DNA from: Candidatus Tectomicrobia bacterium
GTDB lineage: Bacteria; UBA8248
Direction of reading: 5' to 3'
Assembly (NCBI GenBank): GCA_016192135.1
Contig: JACPUR010000016.1
Span: forward strand, 22,651-86,650
Length of the DNA stretch: 64,000 nt
Shown: positions 1 to 7,220 of the stretch, piece by piece
How positions within the stretch are numbered: the first letter of the stretch is position 1
Layout of the letters: each line of letters begins with the position of its first letter
Program-made: the position numbers and the translations under genes
Notes under the pieces: model-generated
Database searches by the model: none
What the model was told of the DNA's origin: nothing
The model's input: only the letters and a program-made list of their open reading frames with translations

Positions 1-1
1 C

Positions 2-679
2 GCCACCAACAGGGCCAAGAGCTTCTTCCTCTCTACGGTCTCCCACGAACTGAGGTCTCCGCTCAATCAGATTATCGGCTACTGCGACATCATGATGATG
101 GAGTCCCCCGATAAGGCCGAGATGCTCAAATCCATTCTGAATGCGGCGGAGCATCTGATGAAGCTTGTCGAGGACCTTACCGACATTGCGAATCTGGGCC
201 GTCACAACATGCAGCTCCACTTGCAGGAGGTCCCCATCAACGAGTTGGTCAAGCATCTGACCGAAAGCCGGAGAGAGTCCTTCCCCGGCAAATTCCATCT
301 TTCGCTCCGGCTCGACCCCTCCAACCCGCGCTGCATCTGCGATCCCACCCGGGTGAACCAGATCCTCACCAACCTTCTCGACAATGCCATCAAGTATTCG
401 CCCAATGGGGGAACGATTTCCTTCGGCTCGCAGGAATATCCGACCGAAGTGTGGGTCTCCGTCAGCGACGAGGGGATCGGGATTGACGAAGCCGACAAAG
501 AGGTCATCTTCGAGCCTTTCTACCAGGGGGACAGCGGCTTCTCCCGGCGCTTCGGCGGCCTGGGAATTGGCCTGAGTCTGGTCCGTTCCATGGTCATCAT
601 GCAGGGCGGTCGCATCTGGGCCGAAAAAGGCGAATCGGGAAAAGGCAGCACCTTCACGTTTTCCCTGCCCAAGTTTTAG
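2..679 (+). CDS. Sensor histidine kinase, C-terminal part (gene begins before the window)
   Basis: This is the transmitter core of a two-component sensor kinase, which autophosphorylates on His and passes the phosphate to a response regulator not seen here. The frame is open from base 2, so the sensor region lies upstream of the window. The H-box reads FLSTVSHELRSPLNQIIGY, with the acceptor His codon at bases 44-46. The ATPase half follows in normal order: N-box NQILTNLLDNAIKYS, G1 DEGIGID, F-box FEPFYQGD and G2 GGLGIGLSLV. It ends at TAG 677-679. The domain order is that of a HisKA plus HATPase_c kinase with no C-terminal receiver. What it senses cannot be read from this part. Confidence 0.93.
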   Translation, partial: ATNRAKSFFLSTVSHELRSPLNQIIGYCDIMMMESPDKAEMLKSILNAAEHLMKLVEDLTDIANLGRHNMQLHLQEVPINELVKHLTESRRESFPGKFHLSLRLDPSNPRCICDPTRVNQILTNLLDNAIKYSPNGGTISFGSQEYPTEVWVSVSDEGIGIDEADKEVIFEPFYQGDSGFSRRFGGLGIGLSLVRSMVIMQGGRIWAEKGESGKGSTFTFSLPKF

Positions 680-1133
680 GCCAACCGGAAAGGGCAGGAG
701 ACGGCTCTTGCTGACCCTCCTTCTCGCCCCAAAGGGTGGCCGGGGGTGCCGGCCCGCATCCGTGCGGAAGCTTGCGGCACGAGGTCCCGCATAGGCTTCA
801 TGAAGCCATCGACTTTCTTTGAGGACCTAACCGGGACGTGGATGGTGTTGGCGGGGACAACACATCGCATTCCCCCATTTTCACAGGCGTTTCACCTCAA
901 CTTGATATCCTTTTCCGCTTTTTTACGGAGTTTTACGCCCTTTCACGCCCATTTTCGGCCAATTTAAACCGAAAAATCCGCCAAATCATTTCGCAAATAA
1001 CACGGGAGGCTCAAACGGCTCAGGCGCCCTCGACGGCGCGGGCCTCTACAGCATCGGAATTGGCCCGCCGGCGGGGAGCATCCGTCACCGCCATCGATCT
1101 CGGACCCGCGGTATTCGCGCCCGGCGCGTTTCC
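680..1133. other. Intergenic stretch, no gene recognised
   Basis: About 450 bases lie between the kinase and a small minus-strand gene. Open frames here have no recognisable protein, no ribosome binding site and unlike codon use. Around 905-985 the DNA becomes T-rich and loosely repetitive (tttttacggag, ttttacgccc, tttcacgccc), which may be a promoter or terminator zone. I could not assign a precise element. Confidence 0.5.
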
Positions 1134-1367
1134 TCATCCTTTGTCTTTTTTCTGCTTTCCACCCTTCTCCTCCGGCTCCCTCGGAATGGCCCCGGACAAG
1201 GCGAACGGAATCCCTCCCCCGCTCGTGCCGCCACCCTCGTCTCCCACCACATCCGGCAAGTGCCTGGCATCGAGGCCGGGTTTCGTTTTGTCCTCATTTT
1301 TCTTTCGCGCGCCCGGGCCGCCGGCCGCCTCAGCCGTGCCTTTCCGTCTCGCATCTTCTCGATTCAT
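1134..1367 (-). CDS. Small hydrophilic, probably disordered protein (77 aa)
   Basis: I do not recognise a family. The case for a real gene is the start: ATG at 1367 is preceded by an excellent ribosome binding site (TAAGGAGG, 5 nt spacing). The protein begins MNREDARRKGTAEAAGG and is rich in Gly, Lys, Glu and Asp. It ends in a lysine-rich tail (EEKGGKQKKDKG), with no membrane segment, signal peptide or Cys. Such composition suggests an intrinsically disordered cytoplasmic or DNA/RNA-associated protein, but no function can be assigned. It is divergent from the membrane-protein gene that starts near 1517. Confidence 0.5.
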   Translation of the reverse strand: MNREDARRKGTAEAAGGPGARKKNEDKTKPGLDARHLPDVVGDEGGGTSGGGIPFALSGAIPREPEEKGGKQKKDKG

Positions 1368-1516
1368 TTTGGCCTCCTTAAGGCTTGAAAATTTCACCTT
1401 CAAGCAATATGGGCGGCTGGTTTTCCCGGATCAATGAAATGCCTGGAGGCGTGGGAGAGGCGGATGCCGCTAGAATCCCCTTTGATTTCGTTTCTCGCCG
1501 CTGGGGGCTTTTCCGC

Positions 1517-2002
1517 ATGCTTCGAAGAGAAATGGTGAACGAGGACTTTCGGGCCCAACTGCGCGAATGGCGTGTCCAGCGGGCGCTGTGGATTCTTCTC
1601 ATCCTGATTTTGATCAGCGCCCTCGCCGGAGCCTTCGGCGGGGGGCCGCTCAGCCGGGCGGTGGCGGGAGACGCGGCGGAGTCTTTCTGGCTGGAGTATG
1701 AGAGATTCGGCCGCTACAAGTCGACGAGCCTTCTGAAGGTGCATGCGGGGGAAAGGACGGGGCGAACCATCGCGCTCCGCCTCTCCAACGATTACCTGGA
1801 TCAAATCGAAATCGAGAGAATCACGCCGGAACCGGCGTGGACCGAGACATTCTCCACCCACACCGCGTTTCATTTCGCGGCGGGCGCCGGCAGTACGCTC
1901 CTCGCCACCATCCAATTCCGGCCGAAGCGCATCGGCCGCATCCATGGGGCGGCCGGAGCGGGCGGAGCGTCCCTGCCGTTCGCGCATTGGGTATACCCGT
2001 AG
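1517..2002 (+). CDS. Small single-pass membrane protein preceding the DUF421 gene (161 aa)
   Basis: From ATG 1517 the product has a charged N-terminus (MLRREMVNEDFRAQLREWRV), one membrane segment (about residues 27-45, ALWILLILILISALAGAF), then a predicted outside domain of about 110 residues rich in beta-forming stretches. From memory, proteins of this pattern (membrane segment followed by FGGGPLSRA) are often encoded just before DUF421 genes, and the next gene here is one, 54 bases downstream. The two may form a unit. In-frame starts at 1439 or 1385 would add up to 44 residues without visible homology, so I prefer 1517. Function unknown. Confidence 0.65.
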   Translation: MLRREMVNEDFRAQLREWRVQRALWILLILILISALAGAFGGGPLSRAVAGDAAESFWLEYERFGRYKSTSLLKVHAGERTGRTIALRLSNDYLDQIEIERITPEPAWTETFSTHTAFHFAAGAGSTLLATIQFRPKRIGRIHGAAGAGGASLPFAHWVYP

Positions 2003-2056
2003 GGAATTGCCCCGCCGGCACACATCCCCCTTTGGCCAAGCTGCCTCGAGGCGATC

Positions 2057-2557
2057 ATGGAACCCGTCCTTCGCGCCACGGCGATTTACCTCGTGCTGAT
2101 GATCCTCTTCCGGGTGATGGGCAAGCGCTCGCTGGCCCAGATCACGCTGTTCGATTTCGTCTTGCTGCTCATCATCGGGGAGGCGACGCAGAACGCCTTG
2201 CTTTCGGACGATTATTCGGTAACCAACGGCGTCCTTGTCATCATCACGCTGCTGATGGTGGATTTGGGCTTCAGCCTGTGGAAGGAATACTCCCCTCGCA
2301 TGGAAAAGGCCGCCGAGGGGACGCCTCTCGTCCTGGTGGAGGACGGCAAACCGCTCGACGACCGCATCCAGAAGGAACGCGTCAACAACGAGGACATCAT
2401 CGAGGCGGCCCGGCACCAATACGGACTATGGAAGATGAGTCAGATCCGGATGGCGATTCTGGAGAAGAACGGGGGCATCACCATCATCCCCATGGAATTG
2501 CCTTACGTGACGGAGACGATTCGGCGAGAGCTGGACGCCCGCTTGGGCCGCTCCTGA
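2057..2557 (+). CDS. DUF421 (YetF-like) membrane protein
   Basis: This 166-residue protein has the YetF/DUF421 layout. Two or three membrane helices occupy the first 75 residues (IYLVLMILFRVMGKRSLAQ, then FDFVLLLIIGEATQNAL, then a helix before WKEYSP). A soluble domain follows with the family features GTPLVLVEDGK and NNEDIIEAARHQYGL. The RVMGKRSLAQ...TLFDFV signature is characteristic. It is somewhat short at the C-terminus compared with YetF (about 220), as in many proteobacterial members. Molecular function is not established for the family; a role in envelope stress or spore membranes has been suggested for relatives. It pairs with the preceding small membrane protein. Confidence 0.85.
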   Translation: MEPVLRATAIYLVLMILFRVMGKRSLAQITLFDFVLLLIIGEATQNALLSDDYSVTNGVLVIITLLMVDLGFSLWKEYSPRMEKAAEGTPLVLVEDGKPLDDRIQKERVNNEDIIEAARHQYGLWKMSQIRMAILEKNGGITIIPMELPYVTETIRRELDARLGRS

Positions 2558-2566
2558 GCCTGCTGA

Positions 2567-2845
2567 CTAGCGGCGCCATTTTCCCCGGAGGCGCCCGCCC
2601 AGGCGGTTCAGCCGCTCCATCAGGCGCTTTGCGGGAGGAAAATCGACGGCGAGGAGGGAGAGCCCCAGGGGAATCATCCAGAAGCCGACGATGGGCAGGA
2701 ACCCCGCGAATCCGGAAATCGTCAGCAGCAAGCCCAGGGGAACGCGCAGCCAGAACAAGGAAGGCTTCTTCAGCCATTCGAAACCGCGCCGGAGCCCTCC
2801 GGCGGGGCCGCTTTCGCCGGAACGTGATTGCCGATGCGGGGGCAT
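2567..2845 (-). CDS. Small two-helix membrane protein (92 aa)
   Basis: The product has a short charged N-terminus, then two adjoining hydrophobic stretches (about residues 33-68, containing LRVPLGLLLTISGFAGFLP and FWMIPLGLSLLAVDFP) and a basic C-terminal tail. The pattern R-(V/I)-P-LG-LL...GFLP..GFW..PLGL matches a widespread family of uncharacterised small bacterial inner-membrane proteins. The gene converges on the DUF421 gene with a 9-base gap. No function can be proposed. Confidence 0.65.
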   Translation of the reverse strand: MPPHRQSRSGESGPAGGLRRGFEWLKKPSLFWLRVPLGLLLTISGFAGFLPIVGFWMIPLGLSLLAVDFPPAKRLMERLNRLGGRLRGKWRR

Positions 2846-2978
2846 GAGATTTGGATGGCCCTGTCAGGGATGCCTATTGAACAGCGGACCGCAGGAGGAG
2901 GGCGGCGTGATCCGCGCCCGCCGCCGGAGCGCCGGCCGCCATCCTCCTGATGAGAGGATGGCGGCGCGGCCGGCTCAG

Positions 2979-3119
2979 CTATCTCCCTTGCATTCCCTCT
3001 CCGGCCCGTTCGATATCCCTGCCCATGCCTCTCCACGTCTCGCACCCGGAGAGCGCGAAGCTTCCCGCGAGAAGAACCGCGGCAAGGAACACCCTGAGCA
3101 TCCAATTCGCCTTGATCAT
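2979..3119 (-). CDS. Entericidin-like small lipoprotein, copy 1
   Basis: A 46-residue lipoprotein precursor: basic/polar start MIKANWMLR, hydrophobic core FLAAVLLAGSFA, lipobox LSGC with lipidated Cys at residue 26, then ETWRGMGRDIERAGEGMQGR. The mature end (Cys followed by T-x-R-G-x-G-x-D) matches the entericidin EcnA/EcnB family, small membrane-associated lipoproteins linked to cell lysis and stress. It is the last of three tandem copies on this strand and the closest relative of copy 2 (39 of 46 residues or more identical by eye). Its ribosome site is purine-rich (GAGAGAGA) but weaker than those of copies 2 and 3. Confidence 0.8.
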   Translation of the reverse strand: MIKANWMLRVFLAAVLLAGSFALSGCETWRGMGRDIERAGEGMQGR

Positions 3120-3200
3120 CTCGTTCTCTCTCTGTTTCATGGGGAATGAAGCGGCGTGTCTCTTTTTCAGCCCGGAGCGGCATGGCGCGGCCGGCTCGCC

Positions 3201-3341
3201 TCATCTGCCTTGCATTTCTTCTCCGGCCCTATCGAGATCCCGGCCCATGCCTCTCCACGTCTCGCACCCGGACAAAGCGAAGCTTCCCGCGAGAAGGACC
3301 GCGGCAAGAAACAACCTGAGCATCCAATTCGCCTTGATCAT
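3201..3341 (-). CDS. Entericidin-like small lipoprotein, copy 2
   Basis: A 46-residue precursor of the same design: MIKANWMLRL, hydrophobic FLAAVLLAGSFA, lipobox LSGC (Cys26), mature part ETWRGMGRDLDRAGEEMQGR. The start ATG 3341 has a strong ribosome site (CAGGAGG, 5 nt spacing). Length is exactly that of its two neighbours, and 81 bases separate it from copy 1. Expected location is the inner leaflet of the outer membrane or the inner membrane after Lol sorting. The family is too short for routine gene callers, so it is easily missed. Confidence 0.82.
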   Translation of the reverse strand: MIKANWMLRLFLAAVLLAGSFALSGCETWRGMGRDLDRAGEEMQGR

Positions 3342-3406
3342 CTCGTCCTCCTGTCGTCTCATGGGGAAATGGAGCGGCGAGCGTCGTCTTTGGCCCCATC
3401 AGGCTC

Positions 3407-3547
3407 TCAGCGCCCCCGAATGGCATCTCCGAGGTTTTCCATGTCCCGCCCGAATCCTCTCGCGGTTTCGCAGCCCGTCAACGAAACCGAGCCCGCCAAG
3501 AGAGCGGCCGCCAGAAACAATCTGAGAATCCAGTTCGCATTGTGCAT
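3407..3547 (-). CDS. Entericidin-like small lipoprotein, copy 3 (first in the array)
   Basis: The first and most divergent copy, again 46 residues: MHNANWILRLFLAAALLAGS, lipobox LTGC with Cys26, mature ETARGFGRDMENLGDAIRGR. The T-A-R-G-F-G-R-D core is the closest of the three to classical entericidins. The ribosome site is near perfect (AAGGAGGTGA before ATG 3547). A 65-base gap separates it from copy 2. The array is probably transcribed from the 3548-3880 region. In enterobacteria the EcnA/EcnB pair works as antidote and toxin; whether these copies divide roles that way is unknown. Confidence 0.82.
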   Translation of the reverse strand: MHNANWILRLFLAAALLAGSVSLTGCETARGFGRDMENLGDAIRGR

Positions 3548-3899
3548 TCGTCACCTCCTTGCCTAACCACGAACCAGAGAAAAATTCTCCCAGTTCTTGA
3601 ATTAACGTACCATTGGCCGGGGCCCGCTCCATTGAGCCCCTCTCCTGAAATCTGCGTCTTTTTCCGCTGAACTCCGTCCGGAAGAAACCTGAACTTTCGC
3701 TTCGAATGCGAACCCGCTCATGCCTGGGAGCGCATGCGAAAGCGGGGGCAGGGCTCTTCAGCCCTCGGGTAAAAAGCCGTGCGAATCCTTGCCCGCCAGC
3801 GCGACGGTCCCTAGATAGAAAAAAGGAGAAAAAACGCCGGCCGGTTCTTACCACGTTGAAAAGAGGGAGAGGTCGCCAGCTCACTTAAGGAGATCTTCT
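3548..3899. promoter_or_regulatory. Divergent intergenic region upstream of the lipoprotein array and the 3900 gene
   Basis: These 352 bases hold no credible gene. They must carry the promoter of the minus-strand lipoprotein array and that of the plus-strand membrane protein. I see an inverted repeat near 3695-3711 (TCGC...TTCGAA...GCGA) and AT-rich patches near 3580-3605 and 3810-3835. The plus-strand gene has a clear ribosome site, AAGGAG at about 3887. No confident -35/-10 pair was found. Confidence 0.35.
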
Positions 3900-4427
3900 A
3901 TGGCCGTATTCACCAAGCCGCATCCTCCCAAGACCACCCGTGGCGTCTCCCGGAAGACCCGGCTGGGCTCGGGGGCGCTGCAAGAAGGCGTGCTCGCGGG
4001 TTTGATAGGGGCCGCTATGATCGCCGTCTGGTTCCTGCTGGTCGATACGCTGCAGGGCCGGCCGTTCCACACGCCGGATATGCTGGGAAGGGTCTTGTTC
4101 CAAGGCGCGTCCCCGCTCGCGGCGGGGCCCGTTTCGTTCCAGACGGTGTTCCTCTTCACCTGGATCCACACGTTCGCCTTCATGGCGATCGGCGTGGCGG
4201 CGGCCTTCCTCATCCGGTTGGCGGGCCGGAACCCGAACTATGGGTTCGGGGTGCTGCTCCTGCTCGTCATCGTGGCGTTCGAGTTCACCGCCTTCTCCCT
4301 CGCCTTCGCCCGCGAAGTGATATACGCGATCACCCTTCCCTTCATCCTGATCGGGAATTTCCTGGCGGCGGGGGCGATGGCGTATCACTTCTGGCGCTGT
4401 CACCGCGGGATGAGGGTCTACCCTTGA
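3900..4427 (+). CDS. Four-helix integral membrane protein of unknown function (175 aa)
   Basis: After a basic 28-residue cytoplasmic start come four hydrophobic segments, roughly residues 29-50, 78-108, 113-135 and 139-165. The second contains TWIHTFAFMAIGVAAAF. No catalytic or metal-binding pattern stands out except two His residues near membrane borders (HTF, YHFWRCH). The start is well supported by AAGGAG 8 bases upstream. It converges on thpR. I do not recognise the family; similar small membrane proteins occur in many uncultured bacteria. Confidence 0.7.
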   Translation: MAVFTKPHPPKTTRGVSRKTRLGSGALQEGVLAGLIGAAMIAVWFLLVDTLQGRPFHTPDMLGRVLFQGASPLAAGPVSFQTVFLFTWIHTFAFMAIGVAAAFLIRLAGRNPNYGFGVLLLLVIVAFEFTAFSLAFAREVIYAITLPFILIGNFLAAGAMAYHFWRCHRGMRVYP

Positions 4428-4448
4428 CGCGCCCGAATCCGGGCGAGC

Positions 4449-5024
4449 TCAGGAGAACGGAGCGCGGCGGATGAGGGTGTAGATGGCGCCGCCGGGGCGG
4501 AGGGCGCTGCGGAAGAGCCCCGCCTCTCCCATCCGGAACCGGGGCGGAGGAGAGAGCCAGCGGCCCTCGGCGGCGGCGAGCTCTCCCTCGAGTCCCGCGG
4601 GCGGGCGCCCTTTCACGCGGCGGCGGGCGAGGGTCAGGTGCGCGCGGAAGGGGCGCTCCTCGGCCGGGAATCCGGCCGCGTCCATTTCTTCCAATAGCCT
4701 CTCCGCGAAATCCGCCAGCGGCCCGGGGGTCCGCTCGGGCCCTCCCCACAGCACGCTCGGGCTCCGCAGGTGGGGGAATACACCGAAGCGGTCGAGAGGC
4801 ATCTCGAAGGGGCGGCACCGCGCCGCGGCGGCTTCGAGTACATCGCCGGCCCGGGCTGCCTGGGATTCGCCGATATCGCCCAGAAAGCGCAGCGTCAGGT
4901 GGATGTTCTGGACGGGTGTCCAGCGGAATTCGCCGAGCGCTGGAAGGGAGGTCAGGGATTCCTGGAGCGCGCGGAGCTTCCCCGCTTCCTCGGGCACCAG
5001 GGGGATCGCCAGGAAAGCGCGCAT
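4449..5024 (-). CDS. thpR: RNA 2',3'-cyclic phosphodiesterase (2H family)
   Basis: ThpR (LigT) opens 2',3'-cyclic phosphate ends of RNA to 2'-phosphate. The product (191 residues, normal length) shows both HxT motifs of the 2H superfamily: NIHLTLRFLG near residue 42 and RAHLTLARRR near 128. It begins MRAFLAIPL, the usual opening. I place the start at ATG 5024, 21 bases after pncC; the frame stays open further upstream but only over pncC sequence. It is the last gene of the rpsB-to-thpR operon. In many proteobacteria recA follows pncC/thpR, but here the operon simply ends. Confidence 0.9.
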   Translation of the reverse strand: MRAFLAIPLVPEEAGKLRALQESLTSLPALGEFRWTPVQNIHLTLRFLGDIGESQAARAGDVLEAAAARCRPFEMPLDRFGVFPHLRSPSVLWGGPERTPGPLADFAERLLEEMDAAGFPAEERPFRAHLTLARRRVKGRPPAGLEGELAAAEGRWLSPPPRFRMGEAGLFRSALRPGGAIYTLIRRAPFS

Positions 5025-5044
5025 GGGAGTCCCCTCGGAGCGGG

Positions 5045-5527
5045 TCACGCCCCTCCTTCCAGGACTTCGCGCAGGAAGCGGAGCGCCGCTTCGGCCGTCT
5101 GCACCTGGATCGAAATGCGATCCCCTTGGAAGTGCTGCTCCCGGCAGCGGGTGCCCGAGGGAAGGGACACGGCCATGAAAACCGTCCCCACCGGCTTCTG
5201 CGGCGTCCCCCCCGAGGGCCCGGCGATGCCGGTGACCGAGAGGGCGGCTTCGCTGGCCGCCGCGCGGCGTGCGCCCTCGGCCATGGCTTGCGCGCATGGC
5301 TCGCTCACCGCTCCATGGGCGGCCAGGAGATCGGCCGGGACCCCGAGCTCCTCCATCTTGGCTTCATTGCTGTAGGTGATGAAGCCCCGGTCGAAGTAGC
5401 CCGAGCTCCCCGGGACGTTCGTGATGCGGTGCGCGATGAGGCCCCCCGTGCAGCTCTCGGCGGTGGCTATCTTCCACTCCCTCCGGAGCATCTCGGGGCC
5501 CAGCCACTCTTCCAGCTTCTCGGCCAA
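5045..5527 (-). CDS. pncC: Nicotinamide-nucleotide amidase (CinA C-terminal type)
   Basis: PncC deamidates nicotinamide mononucleotide to nicotinate mononucleotide in pyridine nucleotide salvage. The product is the stand-alone CinA C-terminal domain (160 residues), with the signature ATAESCTGGLIAHRIT containing the catalytic Ser, the YSNEAK motif and SVTGIAGPSGG. The first codon is TTG at 5527, preceded by AAGGAA; ATG at residue 13 would cut into the fold. It lies between pgpA and thpR, a common order. Confidence 0.92.
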   Translation of the reverse strand: MAEKLEEWLGPEMLRREWKIATAESCTGGLIAHRITNVPGSSGYFDRGFITYSNEAKMEELGVPADLLAAHGAVSEPCAQAMAEGARRAAASEAALSVTGIAGPSGGTPQKPVGTVFMAVSLPSGTRCREQHFQGDRISIQVQTAEAALRFLREVLEGGA

Positions 5528-5550
5528 AAAAATTCCTTTCCTTCAATCGA

Positions 5551-6027
5551 TCAAAAGAGAGAAGTGGCCCGCGCGACGGCCAGAAGAACCCATCCGGCCG
5601 CGCCCGCGGCGAGGTCGTCCGCCATGATGCCCCACCCGCCGGGCAGGGACTCCAAGCGCCTCCAGGGCTTCGCGATGTCGAGCGCGCGGAAAACCACCAG
5701 GCCCGCGGCCAGGAGGGCGAGGGAAGGCTCCGCCCCCAGGAGGCAGAGCATCTGCCCCGCCGCTTCGTCGACCACCACCTCGGGAGGATCCTTCCGATCC
5801 ACCTCCCGCTCCACCGCGCCGGCCGACCAGAGGCCGGCCGCCGCGACGAGGATGAACAGGACGAAGGGGAGCCAGGCGCCGGCCTGATAGGCCGCCCAGT
5901 AGAGCGCCAGACCCGCCGCCGACCCGGCGGTGCCGGGGGTCAGCGGGAACCGCCCGAGGCCCCCCAGGGTGGCGACCATCCAGGCCGGAGACGCCCCGGC
6001 GCGCCGCTCCGCCGCCCGCGCGTTCAC
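5551..6027 (-). CDS. pgpA: Phosphatidylglycerophosphatase A
   Basis: PgpA dephosphorylates phosphatidylglycerol phosphate in the inner membrane, the last step to phosphatidylglycerol. The family motifs are present: DPPEVVVDEAAGQM, then RALDIAKPWRRLE and GGWGIMADDLAAG. About three hydrophobic stretches are visible. I chose GTG 6027, which overlaps the dxr stop as GTGA and suggests translational coupling; ATG 5979 would drop 16 residues. The product is then 158 residues, close to the usual 160-170. It acts downstream of CdsA, encoded two genes before. Confidence 0.93.
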   Translation of the reverse strand: MNARAAERRAGASPAWMVATLGGLGRFPLTPGTAGSAAGLALYWAAYQAGAWLPFVLFILVAAAGLWSAGAVEREVDRKDPPEVVVDEAAGQMLCLLGAEPSLALLAAGLVVFRALDIAKPWRRLESLPGGWGIMADDLAAGAAGWVLLAVARATSLF

Positions 6028-7199
6028 CGCCGCCGCGCCCGGGCGGCTTGGCCGTTCAGGCAGGTCCGCGCGAATTCGCGCGCCCAATGGTCCGCCGCCA
6101 GGACGGCCTCCACGCCGGAGGCGGGGGCTCCGGCGTGGGCGTCGAGGGCGGCGCCCACCACGGCGGGGATGTCCATGAACCCGACTTCTCCCGCGAGGAA
6201 GGACGCCACCGCCTCCTCGTTCGCCGCGTTCAAGACGGCCGCCGCCGTCCCTCCCTCGCGCAGGGCCGCCTTGGCCAGGCACAGGCAGGGGAAGCGGTCG
6301 GAGTCGGGCTCCTCGAAGGTGAGCGTCCCCACCTCCGCCAGGTCCAGCCGGCGGACCGACAGGGGGATCCGCTCGGGATAGCTGAGCGCCTGCGCGATGG
6401 GGATCCGCATGTCGGGCTGGCTCATCTGGGCGATGAAGCTCCCGTCCACGAACTCCACCATGGCGTGGACGATGCTCTGCGGGTGCACCACCACGTCCAC
6501 CCGCTCGGGCGCCAGGCCGAAGAGCCAGTGCGCCTCGATGACCTCGAGGCCCTTGTTCATCATGGTGGCCGAGTCCACCGTCACCTTGGGCCCCATCTTC
6601 CAGGTCGGGTGGCGCAGCGCCTCCTCCGGCGTGATGCGGGCCATCGCGTCCAGCGGCAGGCCCCGGAAGGGCCCGCCCGAGGCGGTCAGCACCAGGCGTC
6701 TCACCTCCTCCGCCGGCCGCCCCTGGAGCGCCTGGGCGATCCCGGCGTGCTCGCTGTCCACCGGGAGGAGGGCCGCCCCCCGGGCCCGCGCCCGCCGGGT
6801 GACGATCTCCCCCGCCATCACCAGCACTTCCTTGTTGGCGAGGGCGACGGCCACGCCCGCGTCGATGGCGGCCAGCGTGGGATCGAGGCCCGCCGCCCCC
6901 ACCAGGGCCGAGACCACGACGCCGGCGCCCACTCCCGCGGCCACCTCGCGGAGCCCTTCCGCCCCGCTCAGGACCGCGGTTCCCTTCGGCACGATGCCCT
7001 CCAGGTGCGCGGCGTCCCGGGGATCGGCCACCGAGACGACCGCCGGCCGGAAAAGCCTGGCCTGCTCCGCCAGGCGCTCCCATCCCTTCCCGGCGGCCAG
7101 GCCCGCCACCTGGAAGCGGTCCGGATGCTCGGCCACGATGCGGAGGGCGTTCTCCCCGATGCTTCCCGTGGACCCGAGGATGGAGATGCGGCGCGGCAT
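6024..7199 (-). CDS. dxr: 1-deoxy-D-xylulose 5-phosphate reductoisomerase
   Basis: Dxr (IspC) makes 2-C-methyl-D-erythritol 4-phosphate, the committed step of the MEP isoprenoid pathway. Visible motifs: NADPH-binding LGSTGSIGENAL at the N-terminus, ANKEVLVMAGE, PVDSEHAG in the metal site, TASGGPFRG, HPTWKMGPKVTVDSATMM and NKGLEVIEAHWLF. At 391 residues it is full length. ATG 7199 with AGGTGA upstream is preferred over GTG 7208. The usual SEHSA sequence reads SEHAG here, a small departure next to the metal-binding Glu. It shares the operon with uppS, which uses the pathway's products. Confidence 0.97.
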   Translation of the reverse strand: MPRRISILGSTGSIGENALRIVAEHPDRFQVAGLAAGKGWERLAEQARLFRPAVVSVADPRDAAHLEGIVPKGTAVLSGAEGLREVAAGVGAGVVVSALVGAAGLDPTLAAIDAGVAVALANKEVLVMAGEIVTRRARARGAALLPVDSEHAGIAQALQGRPAEEVRRLVLTASGGPFRGLPLDAMARITPEEALRHPTWKMGPKVTVDSATMMNKGLEVIEAHWLFGLAPERVDVVVHPQSIVHAMVEFVDGSFIAQMSQPDMRIPIAQALSYPERIPLSVRRLDLAEVGTLTFEEPDSDRFPCLCLAKAALREGGTAAAVLNAANEEAVASFLAGEVGFMDIPAVVGAALDAHAGAPASGVEAVLAADHWAREFARTCLNGQAARARRR

Positions 7200-7220
7200 G
7201 GCGGTCACCTGGAGACGGTC

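Noticed and set aside
838-1437. A 199-codon plus-strand frame after the histidine kinase
   Set aside because: Low-complexity Ser/Pro/Phe-rich translation without start site or family. The opposite strand in this stretch has a better small gene.
3399-3884. A minus-strand frame of 161 codons covering the lipoprotein array upstream region
   Set aside because: It overlaps the third lipoprotein gene out of frame, has no ribosome site and no family. The short lipoprotein frame has a perfect ribosome site and lipobox.
4428-5024. recA following pncC/thpR
   Set aside because: The position where recA often follows holds only the end of thpR and a convergent unrelated membrane protein gene.
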